Assembly: GCF_004361815.1 (NCBI RefSeq)
Contig: NZ_SNWA01000001.1
Span: forward strand, 124,001 to 188,000
Direction of reading: 5' to 3'
From: Paraburkholderia sp. BL10I2N1
Lineage (GTDB): Bacteria; Pseudomonadota; Gammaproteobacteria; Burkholderiales; Burkholderiaceae
DNA: 64,000 nucleotides
The notes beneath the pieces were generated by a model, which worked only from the letters and a program-made list of their open reading frames with translations, was not told the origin of the DNA and ran no database searches. Positions 36,057 to 46,336 of the stretch are shown piece by piece. How positions within the stretch are numbered: the stretch's first letter is position 1; each line of letters begins with the position of its first letter. The translations under genes were made by a program, and so were the position numbers.

Positions 36057-38084
36057 TTACCCCCGGCTCCGGTATTGATGAATAGCCTGCAGGCTCGTGT
36101 TCAGGTTCGGCAGTTCGACGGCGGCCGAGCCTGTATCGACGTCCTTGATCAGTTCACGCACCGTCTGCACGCGCTTCGACGCGTTGTCGAAGTAACGTCC
36201 CAGCGCGACGTCAGCCGCACGCAGGTCGGACTTGAGCGTGGTCTGGTTGCGCGACAGCAGCGCAAGCCGCGCCGACAGCAGGCGCAGCTTCAGGTTCTCG
36301 CGCACGAAGTAGCCCTGATCGGGCGACACGAGCATCGCATCGGCATTGTCGATGCGGCGGATCTGAACGAGGCTCGTCAACTGTTCACCGACGCCCTTCG
36401 TGAATTCGAACCACAACACCTTCCAGCGCGGCTCGCCGGTTGCGGCCGCGACCTTCGTCGAATCGGGCGGCGTGGCGGCGTGCGCAGTGGCGTGGCCGAT
36501 CGGTGCCTCACCCGCAAGCGGGAGCGCGTCGATCTGCTCGATCGCGTTGTCGAGCTTGATCGCGAGGCCCGTGAGATCGGTGGACGGCGCGGCCTTCAGC
36601 TTGTCGATGTCCTGCGCGATGGCTTTGCGCACCGCGATCACCTGGGCGCCATCCGATGCCGCGAGACGCGTGTCCGCACTTTGCAGGGCAAACAGCGCAA
36701 GTTGCGTGTTGCCGGTGAGCTGCAGCTGCTGGCTTGCGGCCGACAGCATCTGCCCGACTTCGGCGAGCGTCCAGTCGTCGCGGTTACGGGCGAGGTCCGC
36801 GTATTGCTGCTGCAACGCCTGCTGTCCGGCCTGGGCATCGGCAAGCCTGCCCTCGAGCTGCGACACCTGCGAATCGGACTGATGCACGGTCGCGAGCGCC
36901 TGTTCCGTCTTCACGTTCAGCGCGGCGGTGAGTGCGTCGTTGGCCTGCTGGCGCTGCGCCAGCTGCTGCTCCATACGATCGACCTTGCGATTCAACGCGA
37001 ACGCGCCGACACCCACCGCGCAGATCACCACTACGAGTACGAACCACAGCAGCGGTCCGCTTATGCTGCGCGGCTTCTGCGCTTCGAAGGGCGTGAAGGG
37101 AGGGTTCGGCGGCAACGGAGGCATGGCAGCCGGCGAGGTTGGGGCGTTCGTGGAAGCGTTCGATTCTGTCATGCGTGAGTGAGCCGGGTTGGACGGTACC
37201 GGTTTAACAACGGAAGTAACGGAAGCTGCGGAAGCAAGCAACGAGCGGGCGATACGCTCGTCGCCCGCACCTGACACCGTAATCCTATCAAAACCCACTC
37301 CCCGCGCGGTCTGCGCGATGCGTGGGTGTGGCGTGACGAGCGCCGCGTGTTTCAGTTGCGTGATCTCGCCGGCGGTCAGGTGGTCCTGCGCGAGCGCGTC
37401 GAGATTGCGCACCCCTTCGGAACTGGTGAGGAGCCACGCGTGCGGCTCGCCGGACAACAGCCGGTGCACGCGCGCCCAGGCACTGATTGACGGCTCGGGG
37501 ACGATGCGCCGGTAAGCCGCGACCGTGTCGACCTGCGCGCCCGCTTCCCGCAGCCGGTCCGCGAGCCATTCGCGGCCGCCGTCGCCGCGCACGATGAGAA
37601 CACGCCGCCCTTCAAAACCGCTGGTTCCGAGCGAGGCCTCCAGCGCCGCGAAGAGCGCCTCCGAATCGAAACGCGCGGCATCGTCATCGGGCGCGACGTC
37701 CGGGCTGATCACGCGATACGCAGGCGCCTCGACGCCATGGCGCGCGAGCGCCGCAACGCTGCCCGGCCCGACCACGCCAACCGGCAGCGCATGCGGCCAG
37801 ATCGAGTCATGGTGGGCGAACGCCCGATCGACCGCATTCGGCGAAACCAATACCACCAGCGCAAAGTTTTCGAGCGACGCCAGTGCGGCGCGCAGCGGAC
37901 CGGCGTCCTCGACGTCGGCGATATCGATCAGCGGGAACTCGAGCGTCTCCACGCCTGCCGCAGCGAGCAGCCCGATCAGTCCGGCCGATTGCCCGGCCGG
38001 GCGTGTAACGACGACGGTGAACACCGGTGCAACCACGCCGGCAGGAGGATCGATGCCCGCTTCTGGCGGCGCGCTGGATGACAT
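36057..38084 (-). CDS. hemDX: Fused uroporphyrinogen-III synthase / HemX-like membrane protein
   Basis: 675-aa fusion. Residues about 20-280 form HemD, which cyclises hydroxymethylbilane with D-ring inversion to uroporphyrinogen III; VTRPAGQSAGLIGLL, SPNAVDRAF and TSSEGVRNL fit the family. A Pro/Ser/Ala-rich linker (about 295-335) follows. Then one TM helix (LLWFVLVVVICAVGVGAFALN), a coiled coil (MEQQLAQRQQANDAL to LQQQYADL) and the HemX domain. The fusion tethers HemD to the membrane. ATG at 38084 shares one base with the hemC stop (TGATG); a GTG codon just before is an alternative start. Confidence 0.93.
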   Translation of the reverse strand: MSSSAPPEAGIDPPAGVVAPVFTVVVTRPAGQSAGLIGLLAAAGVETLEFPLIDIADVEDAGPLRAALASLENFALVVLVSPNAVDRAFAHHDSIWPHALPVGVVGPGSVAALARHGVEAPAYRVISPDVAPDDDAARFDSEALFAALEASLGTSGFEGRRVLIVRGDGGREWLADRLREAGAQVDTVAAYRRIVPEPSISAWARVHRLLSGEPHAWLLTSSEGVRNLDALAQDHLTAGEITQLKHAALVTPHPRIAQTARGVGFDRITVSGAGDERIARSLLASAASVTSVVKPVPSNPAHSRMTESNASTNAPTSPAAMPPLPPNPPFTPFEAQKPRSISGPLLWFVLVVVICAVGVGAFALNRKVDRMEQQLAQRQQANDALTAALNVKTEQALATVHQSDSQVSQLEGRLADAQAGQQALQQQYADLARNRDDWTLAEVGQMLSAASQQLQLTGNTQLALFALQSADTRLAASDGAQVIAVRKAIAQDIDKLKAAPSTDLTGLAIKLDNAIEQIDALPLAGEAPIGHATAHAATPPDSTKVAAATGEPRWKVLWFEFTKGVGEQLTSLVQIRRIDNADAMLVSPDQGYFVRENLKLRLLSARLALLSRNQTTLKSDLRAADVALGRYFDNASKRVQTVRELIKDVDTGSAAVELPNLNTSLQAIHQYRSRG

Positions 38085-39064
38085 CACGCGCCGGATGCGT
38101 TGCCGCTCGCGGTGGCGAGCGCGCGGACGATGTCGAGCGCGCCCTGGCTTGCGAGCTGGGCTGCCACTTCGCGCCCCAACTCGATCGCAGCGCCGACTGT
38201 TGGCGCGGGCGCGGACGCCTGTGCGTGCAGCACGCGCTGGCCGTCGGGCGTCGCGACGATACCGCGCAGATGCAGCGCGCCGTCATGCCAGGTTGCGTAA
38301 GCCGCGAGCGGCACCTCGCAACTGCCGCCCAGCGCGCGCGACACCATCCGCTCAGCCTCCACCGCCGCGGCCGTGTGTTCGTGATGCAGCGGCGCAAGCC
38401 ACCCGGCGAGGTCAGCTCGATCCGCGCGGATCTCGATGCCGAGCGCGCCCTGGCCCGCGGCGGGCAGGCTGTCTTCGGGATCAAGCAGCGCGCGGATGCG
38501 CTCAGCGAGGCCAAGCCGCTTGAGGCCGGCCGCCGCCAGGATGATCGCCGCGTAGTCGCCGCGGTCGAGCTTCGCGAGCCGCGTGTCGAGATTGCCACGC
38601 AACGGCTGCACGACGAGGTGCGGATAACGGGTCCGCAGCATGGCCTCGCGCCGCAGGCTGGAGGTGCCGACGACGGTGCCGGCCGGCAGCGCCGCCAGCG
38701 AGTCATAGGTGTTCGACACGAATGCGTCGCGCGGATCTTCGCGTTCCATGATCGTGGAAAGCACGAAGCCTTCGGGGAGTTCCATCGGCACATCCTTGAG
38801 CGAATGGACCGCCAGATCGGCGCGGCCATCGGCCAGCGCGTTTTCGAGTTCCTTGACGAAGAGCCCCTTGCCACCCACCTTCGAAAGCGTGCGATCGAGA
38901 ATCTGATCGCCACGTGTTGTCATTCCGAGGATTTTTACGTCGCAAGATGGATATAATTTGTGCAGCGCACACCGCACGTGCTCAGCCTGCCACATGGCAA
39001 GGCGGCTTTCTCGCGAAGCGATCACAAGCGTGCGGGGTAGCGCTGAATTGGTCTCGGAACTCAT
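38084..39064 (-). CDS. hemC: Hydroxymethylbilane synthase (porphobilinogen deaminase)
   Basis: Polymerises four porphobilinogens into hydroxymethylbilane. 326 aa. The dipyrromethane cofactor Cys is in [11 protein letters not shown], the conserved Asp/Arg segments in [22 protein letters not shown] and RGNLDTRL. Starts [27 protein letters not shown]; a much longer open frame upstream runs through the divergent ppc gene and is spurious. First gene of a hemC-hemDX-hemY operon with tightly overlapping junctions. Divergent from ppc across 387 bases. Confidence 0.95.
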   Translation of the reverse strand: MSSETNSALPRTLVIASRESRLAMWQAEHVRCALHKLYPSCDVKILGMTTRGDQILDRTLSKVGGKGLFVKELENALADGRADLAVHSLKDVPMELPEGFVLSTIMEREDPRDAFVSNTYDSLAALPAGTVVGTSSLRREAMLRTRYPHLVVQPLRGNLDTRLAKLDRGDYAAIILAAAGLKRLGLAERIRALLDPEDSLPAAGQGALGIEIRADRADLAGWLAPLHHEHTAAAVEAERMVSRALGGSCEVPLAAYATWHDGALHLRGIVATPDGQRVLHAQASAPAPTVGAAIELGREVAAQLASQGALDIVRALATASGNASGA

Positions 39065-39451
39065 TGCAAGGTCTTTGGAAGACGGGATCGAATAACAATC
39101 AATGTTAGCACGCACGCCAGAGTCTCTAACTCGGCCAGATGGCCGTACTGGCGGGCATCGATGGAGGAGACGGGCCCGTCCCGGGCGTTGCCGCTGTATC
39201 CGCCCCCATGCTTCACGCACGGTCGTTCGCGCGCCATGCGCCAGCATGCGGGATGATGCAATGCGGCGGACCGTGGGGCGAGCCATTTCCTTCCTCGAAT
39301 GCATCCGCGCGTGCATGTCGTTCCGGCAGTCCCCGCGCTGTCGTGCCCCGGCGCATACCGGCGCACGACAGCGAGCGCAGCTCGCCTGCGCAGTTGGCTC
39401 GTAACAGCAGTCCATCATCAATAGACCCTGGCTTCCCTGAGGAAACCCATC
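39065..39451. other. Divergent promoter region hemC / ppc
   Basis: 387 bases with no gene. The hemC-proximal 60 bases are AT-richer (AATAACAATCAATG around 39091-39104) and are the likely hemC promoter; I cannot assign -35/-10 with confidence. No terminator or riboswitch-like structure was recognised. Confidence 0.45.
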
Positions 39452-42400
39452 GTGACGTCTTCCGGATCGGCGCGCCCTGCCCGCCGCAACACTGTATCGC
39501 TCAATGCTTCGACGACTGTGAACGCCACTCAGGCCACCCCGGCCAAAGCGAGCAAATCCGCAAAAGCCAATAAAGCCGCCACCAAGGCCGCTGCCAAAGG
39601 CGCAAAACAGGCTAAACCCGCGAAGGGCCTGAAACCCACCAAAGCGGGCGCGAGCCGTACTGCGCCCGACGACGCCCGGACGCCGGCGAACGCCATGGAA
39701 CAAAATGGCGCCGCCAATGACTATGCCGACGCCGCCGCGCTCGCGCCGGTCGCGGACGCGGCACCGGCAAAAACCGGTGGCCGCACACGCGACGACAAGG
39801 ATCAGCCGCTCTTCCAGGACATCCGCTATCTGGGACGGCTGCTCGGCGACGTCGTGCGCGAACAGGAAGGCGACGCGGTATTCGACGTGGTCGAGACGAT
39901 TCGCCAGACTGCCGTGCGCTTTCGTCGCGAAGACGACAGCGCCGCTGCGCAGACACTCGAAAAGAAGCTGCGCTCGCTGAGCCCGGAACAGACCGTGAGC
40001 GTCGTGCGTGCATTCAGCTATTTCTCGCATCTCGCGAACATCGCCGAAGACCGCCATCGCAATCGTCGCAACCGTATTCACGCGCTGGCCAGCGCGGCGG
40101 CGCGGCCCGGCACGATCGCGTACGCTTTGGAACGGCTGATGGACGCCGAAGCCGCGCCAACGCCCGTGCTGCAGCAGTTCTTCAACGATGCGCTGATCAT
40201 GCCCGTCCTGACGGCCCACCCGACCGAAGTGCAGCGTAAGAGCATTCTCGACGCCGAACACGACCTCGCCCGCCTCCTCGCCGAGCGCGACCAGCCGCTG
40301 ACGGAGCGCGAACGCGCACGCAACGAAGCGATGCTACGTGCCCGCGTGACATCGCTCTGGCAAACGCGGATGTTGCGCGACGCGCGCCTGACGGTCGCCG
40401 ATGAGATCGAAAACGCGTTGTCGTATTACCGTGCGACCTTCCTCGAAGAAATCCCGGCGCTGTACGCCGACATCGAAGCCGCGCTCGCCGAGCACGGCCT
40501 GTCGGCGCGCCTGCCGCCGTTCTTCCAGATGGGCAGCTGGATCGGCGGCGACCGTGACGGCAATCCGAACGTCAGCGCCGCGACGCTCGAAGAAGCGATC
40601 ACGCGCCAGGCAGCGGTCATCATCGAACACTATCTTGAACAGGTGCACAAGCTCGGCGCCGAGCTGTCGGTGTCGAACCTGCTCTCAGGCGCGAGCGATG
40701 CGCTGAAGGAACTCGCGGCGGCCTCGCCGGACCAGTCGCCGCATCGTGTCGACGAGCCGTACCGTCGCGCGTTGATCGGCATGTACACGCGGCTCGCCGC
40801 GAGCGCGCGGGTCCGCCTCGGTGAAGGCGTCGTGCCCGTTCGTAGCGCGGGCCGCGGCGCGCAGCCGGTGCGCGCGACGCCATACGCCGACGCCTCGGAA
40901 TTTGCGCGCGACCTGCACGTGCTGATGGATTCGCTGACCGAGCATCACGGCGCCTCGCTCGCCACGCCGCGCCTGTCGCCACTCGCGCGGGCCGCCGAAG
41001 TGTTCGGCTTCCATCTGGCCAGCATCGATCTGCGTCAAAGCTCGGACATCCACGAGGCCGTGATCGCCGAGCTGTTAATGCGCGCCGGTGTCGAGGACGA
41101 CTACGCGGCGCTCTCCGAAGCCGACAAGCTGCGCGTGCTGCTCACCGAACTGGAACAGCCGCGCCCGCTGCGCCTGCCGTTTGCCGAGTACTCCGATCTC
41201 GCGAAGAGCGAACTCGGCGTGCTCGAAATGGCACGTGTGACGCGCGAGAAGTTCGGCCCGCGCGCGGTGCGCAACTACATCATCTCGCATACGGAGACAG
41301 TGAGCGATCTGGTCGAAGTGATGCTGCTGCAGAAGGAAACCGGCCTGCTGACGGGCCTGCTCGGCAATCCGGAACAGCCGGCGAGAGCTGGCCTGATGGT
41401 GATCCCGCTGTTCGAGACGATTCCCGATCTGCGCGACGCACCGCATATCATGCGCGATCTGATCGCGTTGCCCGGCGTCGACTCGCTGATCGAACATCAG
41501 GGTGGCGAGCAGGAAGTCATGCTCGGCTACTCGGACAGCAACAAGGACGGCGGCTTCCTGACGTCGAACTGGGAGCTGTATCGCGCGGAACTGGCGCTGG
41601 TGTCGCTCTTCAACGAGCGCGGCGTGACGCTGCGTCTGTTCCATGGCCGCGGCGGCACAGTCGGCCGCGGCGGCGGCCCGACTTACCAGGCGATCCTGTC
41701 GCAGCCGCCGGGCACCGTCGATGGCCAGATCCGTCTCACCGAGCAGGGCGAAGTGATTGCGAGCAAGTTCGGCAATCCGCAGATCGGCCGGCGCAATCTC
41801 GAAACCGTGGTGGCCGCGACGCTCGAAGCGTCCCTGCTGCCGCACGGCAATGCGCCCGCGCAACTGCCCGCGTTCGAGGAGACGATGCAGCAGCTCTCGG
41901 ATACGGCGATGGCGTCATATCGTGCGCTCGTGTACGAAACGCCCGGCTTTACCGACTACTTCTTCCTGTCGACGCCAATCTCCGAAATCGCCGAGCTGAA
42001 CATCGGCAGCCGGCCGGCTTCGCGCAAGCTGCAGGATCCGAAGCAGCGCAAGATCGAAGACCTGCGCGCGATCCCGTGGGGCTTCTCCTGGGGCCAGTGC
42101 CGTCTGCTGCTGACCGGGTGGTACGGCTTCGGCAGCGCTGTCGCGGCGCACCTCGACAGCGCACCGTCTGAAGCCGAACGCACACGGCGTCTGAACCTGC
42201 TGAAGAAGATGCACAAGACCTGGCCGTTCTTCTCGAACCTGCTGTCGAACATGGACATGGTGCTGGCCAAGACCGATCTCGCGGTCGCGTCGCGCTACGC
42301 ACAGCTCGTCACCGACAAGAAGCTGCGCAAGCACGTGTTCGAACGGATCGTCGGTGAATGGGAGCGCACGTCGAAGGCGCTCTCGGAGATCACCGGCAAG

Positions 42401-42592
42401 ACCGAGCGGCTGGCGGATAACCCGCTGCTCGCACGGTCGATCAAGAACCGCTTCCCGTATCTCGATCCGCTCAATCACCTGCAGGTGGAACTCCTCAAGC
42501 GCTACCGCGCCGGTGATACGAATGCGCGTCTGCGGCGCGGGATTCACCTGACGATCAACGGCGTCGCCGCGGGGCTACGCAATACGGGCTAA
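39452..42592 (+). CDS. ppc: Phosphoenolpyruvate carboxylase with N-terminal Lys/Ala-rich extension
   Basis: Carboxylates PEP to oxaloacetate, replenishing the TCA cycle. The 1046-aa chain contains the catalytic His segment [11 protein letters not shown] (about 253-263), [12 protein letters not shown], the signature [14 protein letters not shown] (about 729) and C-terminal NG. Typical bacterial enzymes are near 880-1000 aa; here the first roughly 110 residues are an extra Lys/Ala/Ser/Thr-rich segment with histone H1-like spacing ([23 protein letters not shown]). GTG at 39452 has TGAGGAAA eight bases upstream. A later ATG (residue 82) would remove the basic stretch. Confidence 0.95.
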   Translation: MTSSGSARPARRNTVSLNASTTVNATQATPAKASKSAKANKAATKAAAKGAKQAKPAKGLKPTKAGASRTAPDDARTPANAMEQNGAANDYADAAALAPVADAAPAKTGGRTRDDKDQPLFQDIRYLGRLLGDVVREQEGDAVFDVVETIRQTAVRFRREDDSAAAQTLEKKLRSLSPEQTVSVVRAFSYFSHLANIAEDRHRNRRNRIHALASAAARPGTIAYALERLMDAEAAPTPVLQQFFNDALIMPVLTAHPTEVQRKSILDAEHDLARLLAERDQPLTERERARNEAMLRARVTSLWQTRMLRDARLTVADEIENALSYYRATFLEEIPALYADIEAALAEHGLSARLPPFFQMGSWIGGDRDGNPNVSAATLEEAITRQAAVIIEHYLEQVHKLGAELSVSNLLSGASDALKELAAASPDQSPHRVDEPYRRALIGMYTRLAASARVRLGEGVVPVRSAGRGAQPVRATPYADASEFARDLHVLMDSLTEHHGASLATPRLSPLARAAEVFGFHLASIDLRQSSDIHEAVIAELLMRAGVEDDYAALSEADKLRVLLTELEQPRPLRLPFAEYSDLAKSELGVLEMARVTREKFGPRAVRNYIISHTETVSDLVEVMLLQKETGLLTGLLGNPEQPARAGLMVIPLFETIPDLRDAPHIMRDLIALPGVDSLIEHQGGEQEVMLGYSDSNKDGGFLTSNWELYRAELALVSLFNERGVTLRLFHGRGGTVGRGGGPTYQAILSQPPGTVDGQIRLTEQGEVIASKFGNPQIGRRNLETVVAATLEASLLPHGNAPAQLPAFEETMQQLSDTAMASYRALVYETPGFTDYFFLSTPISEIAELNIGSRPASRKLQDPKQRKIEDLRAIPWGFSWGQCRLLLTGWYGFGSAVAAHLDSAPSEAERTRRLNLLKKMHKTWPFFSNLLSNMDMVLAKTDLAVASRYAQLVTDKKLRKHVFERIVGEWERTSKALSEITGKTERLADNPLLARSIKNRFPYLDPLNHLQVELLKRYRAGDTNARLRRGIHLTINGVAAGLRNTG

Positions 42593-42631
42593 ACGCCGGG
42601 TCAAGCGCGACAGGATGCTCCATCTTGAGCA

Positions 42632-42669
42632 AGGGCACGCGATCCTTCATCGGGATCGCGTGCCTTTTT
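42632..42669 (+). terminator. Rho-independent terminator of ppc
   Basis: 13-14-bp stem GGGCACGCGATCC/GGATCGCGTGCCT (42633-42645 with 42653-42665) with a short loop, followed by TTTT. Confidence 0.9.
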
Positions 42670-42702
42670 GTTGCCCGTGTTGTTTCGTGCCGCGCCCCGA
42701 TA

Positions 42703-43455
42703 TCAACGCGCTTCGATCATCAGCGCGTCGAGCTTGAAGGAGCCGTCGTCCTCCACCTCGAAATACTGACGCACTTCATCCGGCGCACCCGCCCACAATG
42801 AACGGATCGCGACGACACGAGGCTCCGGCGTACGCATCCGCGCCACCCACGAAGCGAAGTCGATCGGCAGGCGCCAGCGTTCGCGGATCGTCGCCTTGAA
42901 ACCAGCCGCTTCGAACAGTGCGATCCACTCGTCGCCGCGATAGTCGCGGATGTGTGACCCGTCGCGCAGCAACTCGACCGCCTGCACATGCGTGTCGAGC
43001 AACGGATGATCGCTGCCGGCGATATCGATGAAGAGCACCCGGCCGCCCGGCTTCAGCACGCGCCGCACTTGCGCCAGCGCCTTCGGCACGTCGTGCCAGT
43101 GGTGCGCGCTCATCCGGCTGATGACCCAGTCGAACGAGGCGTCGTCGAACGGCAGCGTTTCCGCCGCGCCCTGCTGCGTGCGGATCGTGTCGAGCCCGCG
43201 TTCACGCGCCGCGGCGGCCACCGTTTCGAGCATTGGCGGCGCGATGTCGTACGCCACCACCGACTTCGCATGTGGCGCCACCGCGAAACTCGCGTGCCCC
43301 GCGCCGCAACCCATATCGAGAACCGTCGCCCCGGGCGTCGACTGGACCGACGCCGCGAGCGTCTGCAGATCGGCGCCCGTCGCGTGCACCTGACTCGTCA
43401 AGTAAGAGGCGGCGGTCGAGCCGAATGCGTCGGCGACCTGATCGTGATGCTTCAT
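42703..43455 (-). CDS. Class I SAM-dependent methyltransferase (Methyltransf_11 type)
   Basis: 250-aa soluble enzyme. SAM-binding motif I VLDMGCGAGHASFAVAP, motif II acidic residue after VVAYDIAPPML, QGAAETLPFDDASFDWVISRMSAHHW (the motif III-IV region) and LKPGGRVLFIDIAG. This pattern occurs in UbiE-like and small-molecule methyltransferases; the substrate is unknown. AAGGAG seven bases before ATG is a strong ribosome-binding site. Divergent from a helix-turn-helix regulator, which probably controls it. Confidence 0.9.
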   Translation of the reverse strand: MKHHDQVADAFGSTAASYLTSQVHATGADLQTLAASVQSTPGATVLDMGCGAGHASFAVAPHAKSVVAYDIAPPMLETVAAAARERGLDTIRTQQGAAETLPFDDASFDWVISRMSAHHWHDVPKALAQVRRVLKPGGRVLFIDIAGSDHPLLDTHVQAVELLRDGSHIRDYRGDEWIALFEAAGFKATIRERWRLPIDFASWVARMRTPEPRVVAIRSLWAGAPDEVRQYFEVEDDGSFKLDALMIEAR

Positions 43456-43534
43456 GAGGTGCTCCTTGCCCGTGTAGGGGTCGAGTTGATGTCGGCGAGC
43501 GGCCCGTCTGTGCGCTTTCTGCCGCCCGAGCCGC

Positions 43535-43563
43535 TACAATAGAACCCGAGCTGTACCAGTACA
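43535..43563 (+). promoter_or_regulatory. Promoter with overlapping operator-like palindrome for the HTH regulator
   Basis: TACAAT at 43535-43540 is a near-consensus -10. About 12 bases downstream is the perfect inverted repeat TGTAC-CA-GTACA (43552-43563), weakly extended by AGC/GCT flanks. A repressor bound there would block initiation, so autoregulation by the adjacent HTH protein is plausible. Confidence 0.5.
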
Positions 43564-43610
43564 AGCTAAGCAATTATCCTGGTATCGACAACACCCCCTT
43601 CACGCACACG

Positions 43611-44426
43611 ATGACGCCGCCGTCTCCTTCCGACCTCTCGCCGCCACCGCTCGACGCCACACCGGCCCGCGCGCTGGGCGATTTCATCCGCGCCCACCGC
43701 GAACGTCTGTCGCCTCAGGCGGTCGGCCTGCCGCCCGGCCCGCGCCGCCGTACGCCTGGCCTGCGCCGCGAGGAAGTCGCGCAGTTGTGCGGCGTGAGTC
43801 CGACCTGGTACACGTGGATCGAACAGGGCCGGCCAGTGTCCGCTTCTGCCGATGCGCTCGCGCGGATCGCCGTCGCGTTGCAGCTTTCGCGCGCCGAGCG
43901 GGCGTATCTGTTCGAGTTGGCCGCCCAGCGCGACCCCGCCGAACCGGACCCGGCCGCCGCGGATGCCCCCGCCACGCTGCTCGAAACCGTCCAGTTGATC
44001 GACGCACCCGCGTACGTGCTCGACCGGCAATGGACCGCCCTCGCCTGGAACGCGCGGGCGGCGGACCTGTTTGTCGGCTGGCTGGACGGCGAGCACGACC
44101 GCAATCTGTTGCGCTTCACGTTCACCGAGCCCGGTGCGCGCGAACTGATCGCCGACTGGGAGATCCGGGCGCGAAGGCTCGCCGCCGAGTTTCGCGCGGA
44201 TTCTATCCGGCATTTGAACGATGCGCCGACCCGCGGGCTGATCGACGCCCTGAGCACCGCCAGCGATGCATTCGCGCGGTTCTGGGCGTCGCAGGACGTA
44301 GGTGGACGCGAAGGCGGTCGGCGCGAATTCAACCATCCGCGCCACGGACACATCGTGTACGACCAGATCACCCTCAAGCCGGCGCATCGCGAAGACCTGA
44401 AGCTGGTGGTGCTGGTGCGGCTGTAG
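43611..44426 (+). CDS. XRE-type regulator with MmyB-like ligand-binding domain
   Basis: 271-aa transcription factor. Helix-turn-helix at about 22-85 (LGDFIRAHRERLSPQ ... GLRREEVAQLCGVSPTWYTWIEQGR) followed by a MLTR-type ligand-binding domain (about 105-265) with YVLDRQWTALAWNARAADLF and FNHPRHGHIVYDQITLKP. In studied relatives this domain binds a fatty-acid-like ligand. No strong ribosome-binding site is visible. Divergent from the methyltransferase gene, the usual arrangement for this family, where the target is the adjacent enzyme. Confidence 0.9.
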   Translation: MTPPSPSDLSPPPLDATPARALGDFIRAHRERLSPQAVGLPPGPRRRTPGLRREEVAQLCGVSPTWYTWIEQGRPVSASADALARIAVALQLSRAERAYLFELAAQRDPAEPDPAAADAPATLLETVQLIDAPAYVLDRQWTALAWNARAADLFVGWLDGEHDRNLLRFTFTEPGARELIADWEIRARRLAAEFRADSIRHLNDAPTRGLIDALSTASDAFARFWASQDVGGREGGRREFNHPRHGHIVYDQITLKPAHREDLKLVVLVRL

Positions 44427-44494
44427 TGCTTCGGGCGCGGGTCGCTGAAACTGAAATGCGCCCGGTGCGGCGGGGTCATGCCTGCGCCGGATGT

Positions 44495-44500
44495 TAAAAT
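44495..44500 (+). promoter_or_regulatory. Candidate -10 (TAAAAT) for argH
   Basis: TAAAAT in the context TGTTAAAATCGC gives an extended -10, about 70 bases before the argH ATG. No recognisable -35. The same core occurs before several other genes in the window. Confidence 0.4.
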
Positions 44501-44572
44501 CGCTCTCTTCTTCGCATTCGCGACGCCTGTACGCGTCGCACGCCTCTCACCGCATCTTCACTGCCAAACATC

Positions 44573-45979
44573 ATGACGTCCCAACTGCACAAAAAAGGCG
44601 AAGCCTGGTCGGCACGCTTCTCGGAGCCGATGTCTGAACTCGTCAAACGCTATACGTCGTCGGTTTTCTTCGACAAGCGTCTGGCGCTCGTCGATATCGA
44701 AGGGTCGCTCGCGCACGCCTCGATGCTGGCCGCGCAGAAGATCATCGCCGCCGACGACCTCGCCGCGATCCAGCGCGGCATGGCGCAGATCAAGGGTGAG
44801 ATTGAACGCGGCGAGTTCGAGTGGCAACTCGATCTGGAAGACGTGCACCTGAACATCGAAGCGCGCCTGACGGCGCTGATCGGCGATGCGGGCAAGCGTC
44901 TGCATACGGGCCGCTCGCGCAACGACCAGGTCGCCACGGATATCCGGCTCTGGCTGCGTGGGGAAATCGACCGTATCGGCGATCTGCTGAAGGATCTGCG
45001 TGGCGCGCTGATCGATCTGGCGGAACAGAACGCCGGAACGATCATGCCTGGCTTTACGCACCTGCAGGTCGCGCAGCCGGTTACGTTCGGGCATCACCTG
45101 CTGGCCTACGTCGAGATGTTCACGCGCGATGCCGAGCGAATGCGCGATTGCCGCACGCGCGTCAATCGCCTGCCGCTGGGTGCGGCTGCGCTGGCTGGGA
45201 CCAGCTATCCGATCGATCGTCATGCGGTTGCCATGACCCTGGGCTTCGACGGCATTTGCGCGAATTCGCTCGATGCGGTTTCGGATCGCGATTTCGCGAT
45301 CGAGTTCACGGCGGCTTGCGCGCTAGTGATGACGCACGTGTCGCGGTTTTCCGAAGAGCTCGTGCTGTGGATGAGTCCGCGGGTCGGCTTTATCGATCTG
45401 GCCGACCGGTTCTGCACGGGCTCGTCGATCATGCCGCAGAAGAAGAACCCCGATGTCCCCGAACTGGCGCGTGGCAAGACCGGGCGTGTGAATGGCCATC
45501 TGATGGCTTTGCTCACGCTCATGAAGGGTCAACCGCTCGCCTATAACAAGGACAATCAGGAAGACAAGGAACCGCTGTTCGATACCGTCGATACGGTCGC
45601 GGATACGTTGCGGATTTTTGCTGAAATGGTTGCGGGAATTACCGTCAAGCCGGCTGCCATGCGCTCTGCAGCGTTGCAGGGTTTTTCGACGGCGACCGAT
45701 CTGGCTGACTATCTCGTGAAGCGCGGCCTGCCGTTCCGTGACGCTCACGAAGCCGTGGCACTCGCTGTGCGGATCTGCGTCGATCGCGAATGCGACCTGG
45801 CCGATCTCTCCCTTGACGAGATGCGCCATGAACTGCCGAACGTGGCTCACCTCATCGGTGAAGACGTGTTTGAATACCTCACGCTCGAAGGGTCGGTTGC
45901 AAGTCGTAAACATCCAGGAGGCACTGCGCCTGAGCAGGTGCTGCTCGCCGTTCAGGCTGCGCGGGCCAGGCTTGGCTGA
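44573..45979 (+). CDS. argH: Argininosuccinate lyase
   Basis: Last step of arginine synthesis: argininosuccinate to arginine and fumarate. 468 aa, standard length. The fumarase/aspartase-superfamily signature [12 protein letters not shown] (about 283-294) with the catalytic Ser is intact, as are [13 protein letters not shown] and the conserved TxxHLQ in [13 protein letters not shown]. Cytoplasmic tetramer. Monocistronic, with its own promoter-like element and a terminator downstream. Confidence 0.96.
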   Translation: MTSQLHKKGEAWSARFSEPMSELVKRYTSSVFFDKRLALVDIEGSLAHASMLAAQKIIAADDLAAIQRGMAQIKGEIERGEFEWQLDLEDVHLNIEARLTALIGDAGKRLHTGRSRNDQVATDIRLWLRGEIDRIGDLLKDLRGALIDLAEQNAGTIMPGFTHLQVAQPVTFGHHLLAYVEMFTRDAERMRDCRTRVNRLPLGAAALAGTSYPIDRHAVAMTLGFDGICANSLDAVSDRDFAIEFTAACALVMTHVSRFSEELVLWMSPRVGFIDLADRFCTGSSIMPQKKNPDVPELARGKTGRVNGHLMALLTLMKGQPLAYNKDNQEDKEPLFDTVDTVADTLRIFAEMVAGITVKPAAMRSAALQGFSTATDLADYLVKRGLPFRDAHEAVALAVRICVDRECDLADLSLDEMRHELPNVAHLIGEDVFEYLTLEGSVASRKHPGGTAPEQVLLAVQAARARLG

Positions 45980-46336
45980 AAGTGGTTTTGCGCCTTGAGC
46001 GCGCGTCGGGTTTCAGGCTGAAGGCGGTTTCTTTATAAGGGATCCGCCTTTTTCTTTTGGGTGAATCAGCCGCATGACTTCGTCAGGTTTCCTCAACAGA
46101 ATCTGATCCAGAAAACCTGCGCTCAGCATCACCACTCTATCGGCGCATCATCAATTGATCTGCCATCCCTGTCACGGGGCATCGGCCGCCTGCTCATACA
46201 TGTGTCGCCGACAGGCACGCCTTGTCCCGGCCCCCGTGCCCCTTCTCTCCCCCGGACAATGCGACGCACGCAGAAAGCCTCATCCTTGCCCGCATTTTCG
46301 AGATAATGGGGCTTCGTTACGCCCGGCTCCGTCCCC
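45980..46336 (+). other. Intergenic region between argH and the bestrophin-like gene
   Basis: 357 bases. The first 75 contain the argH terminator; the remainder holds no credible gene or clear promoter. Short open frames lack ribosome-binding sites. Confidence 0.45.
46021..46055 (+). terminator. Probable argH terminator
   Basis: 7-bp stem AAGGCGG/CCGCCTT (46021-46027 with 46044-46050) with a 16-base loop, then TTTCTTTT. The loop is longer than ideal, so strength is uncertain. Confidence 0.65.

Noticed and set aside
38084..40261. 725-codon frame extending hemC upstream
   Set aside because: The extra N-terminal part runs antisense through ppc; hemC proper starts at 39064.
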